Positions 22,858-33,087 of a DNA stretch of 64,000 nucleotides are shown here, piece after piece. Numbering within the stretch: position 1 is the stretch's first letter; the number at the start of each line of letters is the position of its first letter. The DNA is from Heterostelium album PN500. Its lineage: Eukaryota > Evosea > Eumycetozoa > Acytosteliales > Acytosteliaceae. Under the pieces are notes generated by a model. It was not told the origin of the DNA. It ran no database searches and was given only the letters and a program-made list of their open reading frames with translations. The DNA lies in the NCBI RefSeq assembly GCF_000004825.1, contig NW_008805066.1, positions 62,001 through 126,000 of the forward strand, read 5' to 3'. The position numbers and the translations under genes were made by a program.

Positions 22858-23404
22858 TTTCATTTGTTGTTTTATCTACAATATAATAATCAATCCCACC
22901 CCTCAACCTAACAAGAAAAATACAAAAAAATATTAATGAACAACCATCAGCAACCAACAACTTTATAAAACAACAATTACCAACTTATCGACTTTAGTAT
23001 TATATTTATACGATACACATACACGATTCGAATCATACTTTTTTTTTTTTAACCAACAGGCATTACCTTTTGGAACTATTAATTAATATAATAAATTTAT
23101 CACCTCGACCAACAAGGTGTTTTCAGATCGAACCAAAATATTGTTTTTTGTTAGTAATTAAAATTTTTGACTGGAATCTAATTTTAGAATATTTCAACAA
23201 TTTAAAACAAACATTAGTTTGACAATTGATTTTTTTAATGTTTAGTTTAACCTTAATCTTTGTTAAATATTTTATTTTATGATTTCCATTTCAAAATACA
23301 CTGGAAAAACAAATAGGTAAATTTATAAACATTGATTTTAAAGGAAACTTAATTAATATTTTTCTCTCTCAATGTATAAAGAATCATTTTAGAGTTAATT
23401 ATTT
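22858..23404. other. intergenic
   Basis: 3' flank of RNase T2 running into the retroelement cluster. AT-rich, nothing coding seen. Confidence 0.6.
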
Positions 23405-23865
23405 ACTTTTTTGATTTTTTTTTTTTTTTTTTTTTTTTTAAAATTATCCTTGTACTACCATTACTGATAGTCAAGGTGTAGAGCTTGATATTACCCTACA
23501 GTTCGTGTTTTTATTTATTTATTGTTGGAGCAGTTCAGCCACAGGCCGGCTGAGGTGGCCATCATTTTGAGAAAGGGATGATGTTCCCATTGATTTGGTT
23601 TGGCAGACTGAGTATTTAAGCCACTTAGAATTCTAAGCGGGTACGTGTGTAAACCACTCGGTGTTCACCTATGATAAGCCTGCTAGTTACTATCGGTGTC
23701 AACTTCATGGGGTCCAAGATAGTATTGAATACTAAATTAGTACGTGGCGCGCTCCTTTCAAGTCGGGAAAATTTTTGTAAAAACACGGGATCGATCCCAC
23801 GACCCAAGTCCTCTAAGGCTTACTAATGGACCATCTTGGCCAAAGAGGCTTGGGCACTTTTTTGA
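23405..23865 (-). mobile_element. tRNA-derived SINE-like element
   Basis: Read on the minus strand, the element begins with a tRNA-like head. An A box (TGGCCAAGATGG, plus positions 23831-23842) is followed at tRNA-like spacing by a perfect B box (GATCGATCC inside GGGATCGATCCC, 23787-23798). The 3' half of the tRNA cloverleaf cannot be closed, so it is not a tRNA gene. A body of about 330 bp, GC-richer than its surroundings, follows with internal palindromes (CTTAGAATTCTAAG at 23623-23636) and ends in a poly-A tail (poly-T on plus, 23415-23440). The 10-mer ACTTTTTTGA flanks it at 23405-23414 and 23856-23865, fitting a target duplication, although its low complexity weakens this. Pol III promoter, tail and duplication together make a SINE the best call; no family is named. 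Confidence 0.6.
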
Positions 23866-23936
23866 AAACCTTATTCCCAGTTTGAATTTTAAACTTTTGA
23901 AATAACGAAAATTCAACTAAATGGGGAAGTTCGCAT

Positions 23937-24313
23937 GCGGTATAATATCTTTTTTTTTTTTTTTTTATAATAACTAAAGTGGTATACATGTTTTATTAAA
24001 AGTTGTATTAAAAGGATGGATTTACCATCAAGTTTTTTTCGTAGTCTATTTTTTTTCTTTTTAGTTGTTGGTTGATTTAATTAATTAGTTGGCAGGTTGG
24101 GAAGAGAGTTAATTTCATTTACTTGATTAGTTGGCTGGTGTTGGAGTGTTGTTTATTAATTTTAGAATGTTTCTGTGGATATCGAAGTCGGATATAATAG
24201 ATTGGTTGGAGAAATCGAGTATTTTGTCATCTTGACTGAATAGAATTGAACTGACATGTTTCCAAATGTTGTGGTAGATGATCGCTGTTAGGTCTGATGA
24301 GCGGTATAATATC
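23937..24313 (-). mobile_element. 5'-truncated LINE 3' end, TRE3-like
   Basis: A 351-bp insert at 23950-24300 is flanked by an exact 13-bp target duplication, GCGGTATAATATC (23937-23949 and 24301-24313). The empty site is visible in the inverted copy at about 27160-27185, which lacks the insert. On the minus strand the insert encodes about 57 C-terminal residues of an unrecognised protein (SDLTAIIYHNIWKHV ... NNTPTPAN, then stop), a short 3' UTR and a poly-A tail. It sits about 14 bp beyond the 3' end of the tRNA copy at 24327-24399, in the same orientation. Dictyostelid TRE3 LINEs insert downstream of tRNA genes with such duplications; assignment to that group is inferred from position, not from the protein. 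Confidence 0.6.
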
Positions 24314-24326
24314 GGAGAAATAAAGC

Positions 24327-24399
24327 TACTCCTTGTGGGGATCGAACCCACGACCCTGACCGTGTAAAGGTCATGTGATAACCACTACACCAAAAGAGC
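24327..24399 (-). tRNA. tRNA-Val (UAC), copy A
   Basis: 73 nt with a complete cloverleaf: acceptor stem GCTCTTT/AAGGAGT with G-U wobbles at the outer and fifth pairs, D arm GTGTAGTGGTTATCAC, anticodon stem TGACC/GGTCA with loop TTTACAC (anticodon TAC), T arm GTGGG-TTCGATC-CCCAC and discriminator A. Identical to the plus-strand copy at 27075-27147. The flanks are also homologous. Retroelements lie on both sides. Confidence 0.88.
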
Positions 24400-24423
24400 A
24401 ACGTGATGATTTCAAATTCTGAT

Positions 24424-24850
24424 TTTGCTCTTTTAATTTTAAATCTCTAGAAATCCTTGGTATTTAATTTAAATAAACAAGGTCTGGTCCGTAAAGTTCC
24501 CACCATCCCACGAACTCCAAACATCTCTTACTGAAACTCAAGGCATATCGATTCCATTTAAAAAAAATACAACTATCTCCTTTCAATAACAAAAAAAGAT
24601 GTCACCTGATTTAACTAAGGAATATCATAGTATCTAACAAACTTAACCAACTGATCAAACGAGAGCACTCCAAACTTGATAGCAATCACTCCACTACTTT
24701 AAAAATGTTAACTATTCAAACTCTTCACAATACAAAGACAAATGGATAACTAAATTCAATCGATTCAACTACTCTGGAATTATCCCAACTAACTAAACCA
24801 TCTCTCACAAATTTAGTTAGTTATTTTATTACCAAAAATTAAAAAAATTA
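24424..24850 (+). mobile_element. degenerate LINE fragment, plus orientation (TRE5-like)
   Basis: Begins about 30-40 bp upstream of tRNA copy A. Its first 80 bp match, in inverted orientation, the region at 25584-25650 of the neighbouring minus-strand element, including a conserved peptide NKVWSVKFPP. After that the two copies diverge and no long frame remains. Its place just upstream of a tRNA gene is what TRE5-type LINEs prefer. The right limit is a guess. Confidence 0.4.
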
Positions 24851-25650
24851 GAGAATTAGTTTATCAGTATTGTTAAGAATCACTATAGTGGAGGTGGATT
24901 TCAATGATCAGAGAATACTATTGAAAGAGAGAAGCTATTGATTTTCAATATTGATTTCAATAGAGGGATTCTTTACTTGTTAAATAAGATTTCATCAATC
25001 TGAGTAATTAGCTATACTGTCTTAGCTGATCGGTTTTTTAAAAAAAAGAGATGAATGTTGTCGAGTTAGATCTATATTTCTGACAGTCTGATATTGAAGG
25101 AGGTTTAAGAAAATTAGTTAATAACCTGGACTAGCGAATGATTATAGAAACAACAAAAAGAGACTATCAAGTTATTTTCTAAATGGATATTATTGGAATT
25201 TCTATAGGAGTTGTAGAAATTCCAAAGAGATTGTTCCCACTACCCTATATATGTAGTAGACTAAATAGATTTACAGAACTTAGAATCGATGTCCCGAGTG
25301 GGAAGCACAGATAGGAACTTCATTGGAAGATATCCTAGAATTGGAACTCTTTACCTTTTGTTAGACTTGTTTTTTATTATACTAATTAAAATATTTAGAA
25401 AATAGATAATTTCAAACTAAACAAGTTGTTAACTTAGATATATCGGATGTACTCTCGTGTTCGACTTTATAAACCGGTTTTAATTGAGTTTGGAGAGCAG
25501 ATATGATTTGTTGATAGACATCTTGGTTCTGATTGTGATCTTTGTCTTTCAATAGTAATAGAAGTCTTTGACTTGGTTTATGAGGTGGGAACTTTACGGA
25601 CCAGACCTTGTTTATTTAAATTAAATACCAAAGGTTTTTCTGAGAATTAA
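24430..25650. repeat. inverted repeat between the two LINE fragments
   Basis: About 75 bp at 24430-24505 and about 67 bp at 25584-25650 are near-identical in inverted orientation, including the shared core ACAAGGTCTGGTCCGTAAAG. They are the same part of two copies of one element family lying head to head. The roughly 1.1 kb between them has no recognisable coding sequence except the start of the right-hand element. Confidence 0.6.
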
Positions 25651-27040
25651 AATTAAAAGTTTTTGGATCAAGGTCCTTCACTTGTTGCGATAGGTCGTCG
25701 ATGGGTTCGTCTGATTTTTGAGTGGAATGTGATGCTGCTTGTTGCTGTGGTGCTTGTTGCTGTGGTGCTTGTTGCTGTGGTGTTGCTTGTTGCTGTGGTG
25801 CTTGTTGCTGTGGTGCTTGTTGCTGTGGTGCTTGTTGCTGTGGTGCTTGATTCTGGGGTGTTGCTTGTTTCTGGGGTGCTGCCTGTGTTTGTGGTGTTGT
25901 TTGTTGCTGTGTTGCTGCTTGTTTCTGAGGTGTTGTCTGTTGTTGTGGTGCAGCTTGTTGTTGTGATGCAGCTTGTTGTGATGCATCTATTTGTTGTGAT
26001 GCTGCTTGGTTTGCTTCCTTTGGATCGAGGTCTTTCACTTGCTGAGATAGGTCATCGAAGAGATCTTCTGGTTGATGGGCAGAAGGGTTTGATTGGGATG
26101 TAGCTGGTGGTGTAGGGGTTTAGTGTTTGTGGTGTAGTTTTGTTTGGTTGTGCTGAGTGGTTTGGTAGTGTTGCTTGGGTTGGTAGTGATTTTTGGTTTG
26201 TTTGGTCTAATGATAATGTTTCCACGTTCAAGATGGACATTGCGGAGGTCATCTATGTTTATGTTTTTATCAATTAGGAAGTCTAGATGATAATTGAGTT
26301 TGTTTGAGCTGCTGCTGTGAAGTTTGGCTTTGATTTTGGTTGCTATTTCATCGGATTTCCAGAGTTCTTGATCTGGTGCACCTCTCCAGTTGATCTGGAC
26401 ATGGTGGTCGTTGAAGTATACTATTTGCTTCCTTAAAGTGGATGGTTCCGAGTGGTGCCAAGTCATGAAATCTTGGTAATTTTCGTACGGGAGGTTGAAG
26501 ATGATGAGAGTGCTGTTTTCCTTGACAATCCATTTGGAGTATTGGATTGGTTTGAGGAGGTGGTTGGTGAGTTCTTTTGCTATTTCTTCTTTATGTGTGC
26601 CTTTGATGAATACTCTTGCTTGGAAGTATTTGATAAAGAGGTGGAGTGAATCAGTCGGTACATCCTGGAATTTGTTGAGGATGGCTTCAAGCTCTTTAGT
26701 CAATAGTAGATGATTGGTAATTGGTGTGTTGCTTAGATTGGGAGTGGATGGAGAGGTCATAATTTTGTTATTGTAATTTAGAATTAGTGGTTATTGGTTT
26801 TATTATTTTTATTTTTATTTTTTAAATTTGAAACTTTATGAAATGCTTCAAAAGTTGTGTAGATTTGGAAATTTAAGTCTGCGACTTAATGTTGTAAGTG
26901 AAATATAAAATGGAATAGAGGTTGTGTTGGTGAAAAACGAAGAGGATTGTTGATTTAAAATGTAGAGGTGAGTGATTGCTTGTTGTTGTATGTGTGTATA
27001 GCGTGTAATGCGAAGTGTGAGATGTTTACCAATGTAATTA
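25412..27040 (-). mobile_element. LINE body with ORF1 and Gln-repeat region (TRE5-like)
   Basis: Lies upstream of tRNA copy B, about 35 bp from its 5' end, and runs away from it on the minus strand. It contains an ORF1-type frame (26035-26760), a second frame with Gln-rich repeats (25616-26038), then, after one stop in the same frame, a further stretch to 25412 (NKVWSVKFPPHKPSQR ... SKLTTCLV). No reverse transcriptase domain was found between the two tRNAs, so ORF2 is missing or too decayed. Placement by a tRNA gene and the Q-rich ORF1 resemble dictyostelid TRE elements, but I matched it by context, not by alignment. Confidence 0.5.
26035..26760 (-). CDS. LINE ORF1-like protein (inactive element)
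   Basis: 241 residues from the ATG at 26760. The first half is folded-looking and mixed in composition (HLFIKYFQARVFIKGTHKEE, WIVKENSTLIIFNLPYENYQ, QINWRGAPDQELWKSDEI), the second half Thr/Asn/Pro-rich. It overlaps by 4 bases the Gln-repeat frame 25616-26038. That frame carries DDLSQQVKDLDPK twice, once on either side of the AAPQQQ/APQQQ repeats. The upstream part of the Q-repeat frame (PSAHQPEDLFDDLSQQ) is out of phase with this frame, so the original ORF1 product is probably split by a frame change. The likely ancestral role is RNA binding in the retrotransposon particle. Confidence 0.45.
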   Translation of the reverse strand: MTSPSTPNLSNTPITNHLLLTKELEAILNKFQDVPTDSLHLFIKYFQARVFIKGTHKEEIAKELTNHLLKPIQYSKWIVKENSTLIIFNLPYENYQDFMTWHHSEPSTLRKQIVYFNDHHVQINWRGAPDQELWKSDEIATKIKAKLHSSSSNKLNYHLDFLIDKNINIDDLRNVHLERGNIIIRPNKPKITTNPSNTTKPLSTTKQNYTTNTKPLHHQLHPNQTLLPINQKISSMTYLSK

Positions 27041-27074
27041 AAAGAGCACTATCAGAATTTGTAATCATCACGTT

Positions 27075-27147
27075 GCTCTTTTGGTGTAGTGGTTATCACA
27101 TGACCTTTACACGGTCAGGGTCGTGGGTTCGATCCCCACAAGGAGTA
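27075..27147 (+). tRNA. tRNA-Val (UAC), copy B
   Basis: Same 73-nt sequence as copy A on the opposite strand; the cloverleaf is complete with anticodon TAC. This copy keeps an uninterrupted downstream flank, so it shows the pre-insertion state of the site occupied by the poly-A LINE fragment near copy A. A TRE-like element starts just upstream. Confidence 0.9.
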
Positions 27148-27234
27148 GCTTTATTTCTCTGATATTATACCGCATGCGAACTTCCCCATTTAGTTGGATT
27201 TTCGTCAAACAAATGTGTTTTTTTTTGGAGTGAA

Positions 27235-27415
27235 AGTTTATCTAAACTTTGAAAGCCCCGAGATAACCTCCTCGGCAGGTGAAGGAGAGTGGATATAGAA
27301 TTTATCTACCGTAATTTGCTGTAACAGTGTCTTCCAAATCATATCAGTGATCAATCCCCTAAAACCAAAGTATGAGACCTTCCAGATGCTATGAATATTA
27401 GAAGTGAATGAAATG
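27235..27415 (-). pseudogene. gene fragment, unknown family
   Basis: One minus-strand frame encodes a protein-like stretch: NIHSIWKVSYFGFRGLITDM, then IWKTLLQQITVDKFYIHSPS and PAEEVISGLSK, with a stop on either side. Base composition is more balanced than the flanks. No start codon or splice signals join it to anything. It probably is a relic of a host gene. Confidence 0.3.
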
Positions 27416-28440
27416 ATCTACAGAAATCGATGTGCTTCCCAATCTTCTTCTATATATTAAAAAATACACTTTAGTATACAGATTTGTAGGTTAATCAGTT
27501 TACAAAAAATTAACAAAAAACCAATTTGATAAAAATAACCAAGAAAGATAACCAGATCTATTAGTTGGTAAGGTATAATGGACTAAACAAATGAATCAAA
27601 CTTAATGAACTGTTTTAAAAACATTAAGTTGATTCAAGTTGCCAAAAATATTATATTAAGAGGTTCTTAAATAATAAAATATAAATATTCCCTATCTCAC
27701 AGTATATGTTAGATATCTGGTGGATTGATAATTTAATTTAAAACTCAAACTTTATTCTGTTTTTCTTTGTTAGTCAATAATCTTTGTAAAATTTAATTAA
27801 ACTGATAAAAATATTTACACTTTCTTTAAAGACCTCAAATGATTCTTTTGAATTTAAACTATACAGAAATATTTGATAAGATTAAAAGAATGACAAAATC
27901 TTTCTAATTATAAATCACTTTATTTTTCTACAAAAACTTCTATAATTTAGTACTTATAACTTTCTTCAAAGTTTGTATCATTTTTCTTTTTTAAAAGTAT
28001 AATAAGTAGATGAAATAAATATAAACTACTTGAACTTGAATCTGTTTATCAAACTGTATAATTGTATTTCCAAAGTTCAGATTATAAAAGAAGTATTGAA
28101 ATAGGAACTTACAATAGATGAAGAAGTAGAAGTAATAGAAATGTCTAAGAAGAATCTATCTTAAATAAATCCCTTACTCCAATAACCTTTCAACCATGTC
28201 TTTTTCACAAAACTTAGATCATAAACTATATCAGAAATGTATGCCTCGTTTCAACGTTTTAAATAAAAAAAGAAAAAGACAACCCTACAATATCAGTGAC
28301 CTTAATAATCTATGCACCTGGTACATTTTTGGAATTTAAAGAAATTGGCTATAATAGTTGGTGCAATGTGTGCCAGCTTACATCCTCGTGATCGAAGCCA
28401 AAAAGTGCCCTATTTGTGATGTAAGTTAAACTATTCCAAA
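27416..28440. other. AT-rich spacer with a second possible gene relic
   Basis: Mostly non-coding. At about 28300-28400 the plus strand reads SVTLIIYAPGTFLEFKEIGY, then NSWCNVCQ, before a stop, and another frame directly after it reads PAYILVIEAKKCPICD followed by GTAAGT. The two pieces look like a cysteine-rich domain split by a frame change, but the support is thin. Confidence 0.35.
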
Positions 28441-28449
28441 AATAAAAAT

Positions 28450-29782
28450 AAAACAACAAATATAATCATATAAAACAAGTTAACTTTTTATTTCTTAGAA
28501 ATTACATATTACTATAATTAATAATCGTATAAGGAAGTATTTTAAAAACTATTTTGTCTTAATCATTGTTTTTTAACACACTGATAAATTCTTTTAAGAA
28601 GTTTGGTCTAACCACAAAAAATATTTTAATTTTGTAAAAATAATTATCACAATTAAACATATACCAAAAAAGGAAAAAGATAATAAGTTATCATGATGAT
28701 CTACTATTTTCTTAAAACTATAAATATTCAAAGGAAATCATTATTTCACTCATCAAATTCAAATATATCAACAACAATTAAATATAAAACAATTAAATAC
28801 ATTATATATTATTACAATTTTATCGATTGAATATTCCTATTATCAATAAGTTTATCTCTTAAAACAATAATCAAAGAAAAATGAGAATTGCAGCATTTTT
28901 ATTACTATTAGCAACTGTTGGAATGGTTTCAGCAGGTCCAATCGATTGCAAACCAATGTTAACTCAATATTTCGATGCTTGTCATGCTGGAAAGTGTGTA
29001 ATGATGGCTGGTGGTGGTCTCTCTGCTGATGGTGTTCATGCCAACTTCAAAGGAAATTTGAAGGTCCAAGATGGTTCAATGCGTCCAATCGATAAAGTCA
29101 ATATCCTTAGCAGTTCATCGTATGAATGTAATGCAAACAACAGATATCAACCATTCTTGGCTGACAAGGTTGAATCAATTTCAAACTTTAATATCTATCC
29201 AAATGCTTCCATTAAAATTGATGATGCCATGTTATCTTTGATTTGTGTTGAAGAACATGGAAATCAATTCTCTTTCAAGATCAGTAATCTTATTTTTTCA
29301 TTTGTTGTAAGTAATTAATTTTCTATTGAATATTTATTTTAATTTAACAAATAATAATTAATATTTTTAAACTTGTGAATAAAATAATTATTTAGATGTC
29401 CATCCGTGATAATTGTGGTCAAATCAATTTCGGAGAGAATTGTCAAACAACCACACCAACACCAACAACAACATCAAGTACCACTGGAACACCATCAACA
29501 GTTACATTTGAATTGAAAGTCACAAACTCATGGGTTACTGGTGCTGATACCTTCACTCAATACGATGTTATCATCAAGAACAATGGTGCACAAACAATCA
29601 ACTCATTGGTTATCTCTCATGAGAACTTTGTACCAACTGATAAGTGGAATATTGAATCACTCCCAAGTGGTGATCTCACCTTACCATCATATGGATCTAT
29701 CGGTTCCGGTCAAACATTCACCTTTGGTTTCATCACCAAATCTTCAACTCAACCAAAGTTCACCGTCAAATCATCTGCTTAA
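28450..29782 (+). repeat. CBM49 gene duplication unit, copy 1
   Basis: Homologous in inverted orientation to 57169-58500. From about 150 bp upstream of the ATG through the stop codon, including the 89-bp intron, the copies are almost identical. Further upstream they diverge with small indels. Homology stops exactly at the stop codon on the 3' side. Confidence 0.8.
28881..29782 (+). CDS. secreted CBM49 carbohydrate-binding protein, copy 1
   Basis: Exons 28881-29306 and 29396-29782 with an 89-bp intron, 270 residues. A signal peptide (MRIAAFLLLLATVGMVSAG) leads to a domain of about 125 residues with several cysteines (IDCKPMLTQYFDACHAGKCV, YECNANNRY, LICVEEHG, RDNCGQINFGENC). A short Thr/Pro-rich linker follows. 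The last 90 residues (TFELKVTNSWVTGADTFTQY ... FGFITKSSTQPKFTV) match the CBM49 pattern, a cellulose-binding module common in dictyostelid sheath, stalk and spore-coat proteins. A structural or matrix role in cellulose-rich walls is inferred. It differs from the copy at 57169-58070 by one residue I can see (Ala against Ser in GGLSxDGV). It converges on cog4. Confidence 0.85.
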
Positions 29783-30092
29783 AAGGAAAGCCACCTTTAT
29801 TTAGGTAGTTTTCAATAGTAAATACTATTCTTTTTTTAAACAAACAAAAAAATATAAATAAAAAATTTAGATATGAATTTAAAATAAAACACTAAATTTA
29901 TTCGCTCACATTTCAAATCACCATATACCTTTTCAATATAGTTAATATCACTTTTTAAATGAATATTAACAATTTTATTTATTTTGATGGGAATAAACAT
30001 ATACCTTTGATCTCAACATTATTTTATTTTTAATAAAATCGATACAAAACTTTATGATTTACAAGTTACCTATATTATTATTTTTAAATGTT
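29783..30092. other. convergent 3' spacer
   Basis: 310 bp between the CBM49 gene and cog4, which converge here. AT-rich; holds both 3' UTRs. Nothing else seen. Confidence 0.6.
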
Positions 30093-32672
30093 TTATAATT
30101 TAATCCTTGATATTGCCTCAGGATTGAAATCAATTCTAACGGATAAGATCTTCTTTACTTCTGTGGGTGACAGCTTCCATGATGACATACTGCTGTTCTC
30201 ACTCCAAAACTCTTCGACTTCACCGAGTTTCTCTAGTGTGAGGAACGAGATGATCTGGTTCAATTTTGAAAATTTGTCTCTGATGGTCGACCGACAGATC
30301 TTGGTGAAAAAGTTAGAGACTGCTCTGATGTCCTTACCGAATTGCAGCGAACCAAGCAGTGTGAATCGCTTGGTGAATACACTGGCCTCGATCTTCTTCA
30401 GGAGGAATCCAATCGTGAGATGAACAAAGTGGTCGTAGTTGGTCTGTGTCAGATGATCTTCGAATGGCTTAAGGAACTGGGTGATCTCGGTGGTGAATGG
30501 ATACACGAATGGATCGTTGACGTCGTTATTGTCATACTCCTCTTGGCCTATCTCATAGTTGATGCCAGTGTTGAGAATCAATGCATTCTTTAGCTTTGGT
30601 TGAATACTCTTGAAGATCTGCTCTAGTTCCTCATTCAACAAACGACTATACGACTTGGCAACATTTGAAAACTCTGTCGATTGCAGCTCGACCTGATCCT
30701 TCTCCTCAGGTAACACAAACACCTTTAAACATCTCAACTCCATCTCTTTCTTTAATTTTAATATATACTCTGAACTTGTTTCAATGTTATTTAATACAAT
30801 CTATATATTAATACAACAATTGTTTAGTAAAATCTTATTTAAACAACTTAAATTAATAACTAATACATACCATCGATTCTCTATATTCAATATTATTATT
30901 TGATTTAATAGTTGCTTTCATTATTTGTTCTCTAAACATCTTTTGTAATGTCTAATAAATAAAAACAACAATTGATTAGATATATATATGATTATTTATC
31001 AAGTTACTATGGAATAGATAAAAGTTATAGAACTTACACCTTGAGTTTGAATTAATATTCTAATTAATCTATTTGAAATGACATTGAGTGTTTGTATGCT
31101 ATAAGAGTCGATTGAACGTTGTAATGATTTTTGAAGTACAAAGAAGATGTAATCGACCATGCTGCTAGTGAGTGAATCTTCAGAGTGCTCGTCCAGTTGA
31201 ATAGCTTTGTGTGAACTCTCAACCATAAAGTACTCCTCCAATAGTAGATAATTACCAAGTAATTCATTCATCTTTTGTTTGGTATCAGTTGAGTACATTG
31301 TTGTCTTTATATTGATCTTTTGTAATTGCTCTATACTACTAAGTTTAATTCTATCTTTGTTATTACTACTATTACTATCATTTGATGTTTGTTGTATAGA
31401 TTGTTGTTGCTGTTGTTCTTTAACATCATGATGCGAATCAGTAGTAATTATACTACCTATGCTATTCTCTTCGTCGATGAGCGTATCGATTGTTTGTTTA
31501 ATCTCAGCCTTTAGTATCTTTTCTTTGGTCAATAAGTACTTCTCGTAGAATTTGGTTGCTTTGCTCATTGCCACTATTTCATCGAGTACTTGTGCGAATG
31601 CTCTTGGATCTATACGGCCACTTGAAGTTGAAGATGAACTATGATGATCTTTGATGGCAACCACATCAGATACACTCCTAACAATGTTAAACTGGTCAGT
31701 GAATGTTGAAAATACACGAGCAGAGTAAAAGTCAGCCTGTTTGGTGATAGACATCAAGAACAATGGACACATCGCAATGCCAAACTCATTCTTTACAATC
31801 TCTAGATGATCTTCAATCAAAGACGCATAGAATTGGAATACTTTTGTAATTATTTGACTTGATGAAATCGGTTGTTGTTTAGGTGTTTGTTGTTGTGCTG
31901 GTGGTTGTTGTTGTTGTTTTCTTTGATCTATTAACGGATCTAATGTAGTAGATGCTTCAATACGTAGGAATGCACAATACTTTTCTAAACCTTCTTCCTC
32001 TCGATGAAGCTGAATGAATATCTTACAGAATCGTAGAACATCGGCTTGGTTGTGTGCAGTCAATGCTTGGTCGTACCTCTGTTGTATCATCGACAACAAC
32101 TTTGTCTGTGCATCATTTAGCATCTCTATACTCGATTGTTCTAACACCGATTGATCTATATTCAAATATCTATGTACATGATTGGCAGCTGCTTCATAGT
32201 CTTCAATTCCTAAAGATCTCTGTACACCTTCAATACAATTCTATATTATAATAGAATATAAAAATAAATAACAATTAATAAATAACAATTAATTAATATA
32301 TATTAATATAAATATTGAACTTTTTTGAAGATTTACTTTTAAATCAATGATATCATCTACTTTCTTTAGAGTATCACGTAGTCTCTCACGAATACGATCT
32401 AGATTCTTGACTTTTGAAGAGAGCAGCTCTGCCAGACTACATGTCGATGAAATCTGCTTGGTGAGTTGGCCTGACTTTGAGAGTAACAAATGTAGATAAT
32501 CGGGAATGTCGGTATCGAATGTATCCATCTGTCTTTCAATGTCATCACGCATCTGAATGTACTGTTTCAACTCTACATCTAATTGATGATCGCGTCTGAT
32601 CAACATTGCCAAACTCTTCTTTGCATCTTCAACCTTTGTAATATCATTTATATTAATCCATCCAATATCCAT
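30093..32672 (-). CDS. cog4: conserved oligomeric Golgi complex subunit 4
   Basis: Four exons: 32337-32672, 31038-32240, 30871-30951 and 30093-30800, all phase 0; 775 residues, close to the usual 785. The N-terminal coiled-coil region (CSLAELLSSKVKNLDRIRER, then LRDTLKKVDDIIDLK NCIEGVQRSLGIEDYEAA) and the C-terminus (LGSLQFGKDIRAVSNFFTKI ... ELSPTEVKKIL-like, SVRIDFNPEAISRIKL) track COG4 closely. COG tethers retrograde vesicles at the Golgi; COG4 sits in lobe A and contacts SNAREs and SM proteins. Gln/Ser insertions of dictyostelid type occur around residues 200 and 370. Cytosolic/peripheral Golgi location is expected. Confidence 0.92.
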
Positions 32673-33087
32673 AATTGGTATAATAATAACAATAAATATT
32701 TAAGATTATTCTTTTTTTGCACTTCACTAACTATAATATTTTTTTTTATTTTTTTTTTTTTCAAATCAATACATTAAATGAATTGTAAACTATGTAATGA
32801 ATAAAAAGTATAATTAATTACAAATTTCAAATAGAAAGATTGTTATTAATAATATTATACAAAAGAAGTGTATTATTTAGGTAATATTTTATTGTTTTTC
32901 CCCAAGCAATAATTAAAAAAAAGAATGAAAGAGATAGTTTTATATCAATTTTAAATTCTAATTTCTAAAGATTTCTTGAGTTGTTTTTTTTGTTTTTTAA
33001 AGTTGGGTCCTATATATATATAATTGAATTGAGCTTTATAATATACTAAAGTGATTTTACTTTTTTTTTTTTTTCGGGCAAAACAGT
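32673..33087. other. intergenic
   Basis: Promoter side of cog4 and 3' side of the RRM gene. T-rich runs at about 32735-32762 and 33061-33074 only. Confidence 0.6.

Larger units (their letters stand above)
23905..27200. repeat. tRNA-centred inverted repeat arms
   Basis: Arm A (about 23905-24425 including the LINE insert) and arm B (about 27040-27200) are inverted copies of one tRNA-Val locus. Homology covers roughly 40 bp upstream of the tRNA, the whole tRNA and about 55 bp downstream, to the point TTTTCGT, after which the copies differ. Small differences in the flanks (for example CTCCGATAT against CTCTGATAT) show the copies are not brand new. Confidence 0.7.

Noticed and set aside
23625-23807. 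60-codon minus-strand frame in the SINE-like element
   Set aside because: Lies across the Pol III B box and body; the other marks of a non-coding element explain it.
24850-25400. Possible reverse transcriptase remnant between the tRNAs
   Set aside because: No YxDD-type motif or extended frame could be found on either strand.
25678-25986. His/Asn- and Leu/Cys-rich frames over the Gln-repeat block
   Set aside because: Shifted readings of the same GTTGCTGTGGTGCTT repeat.
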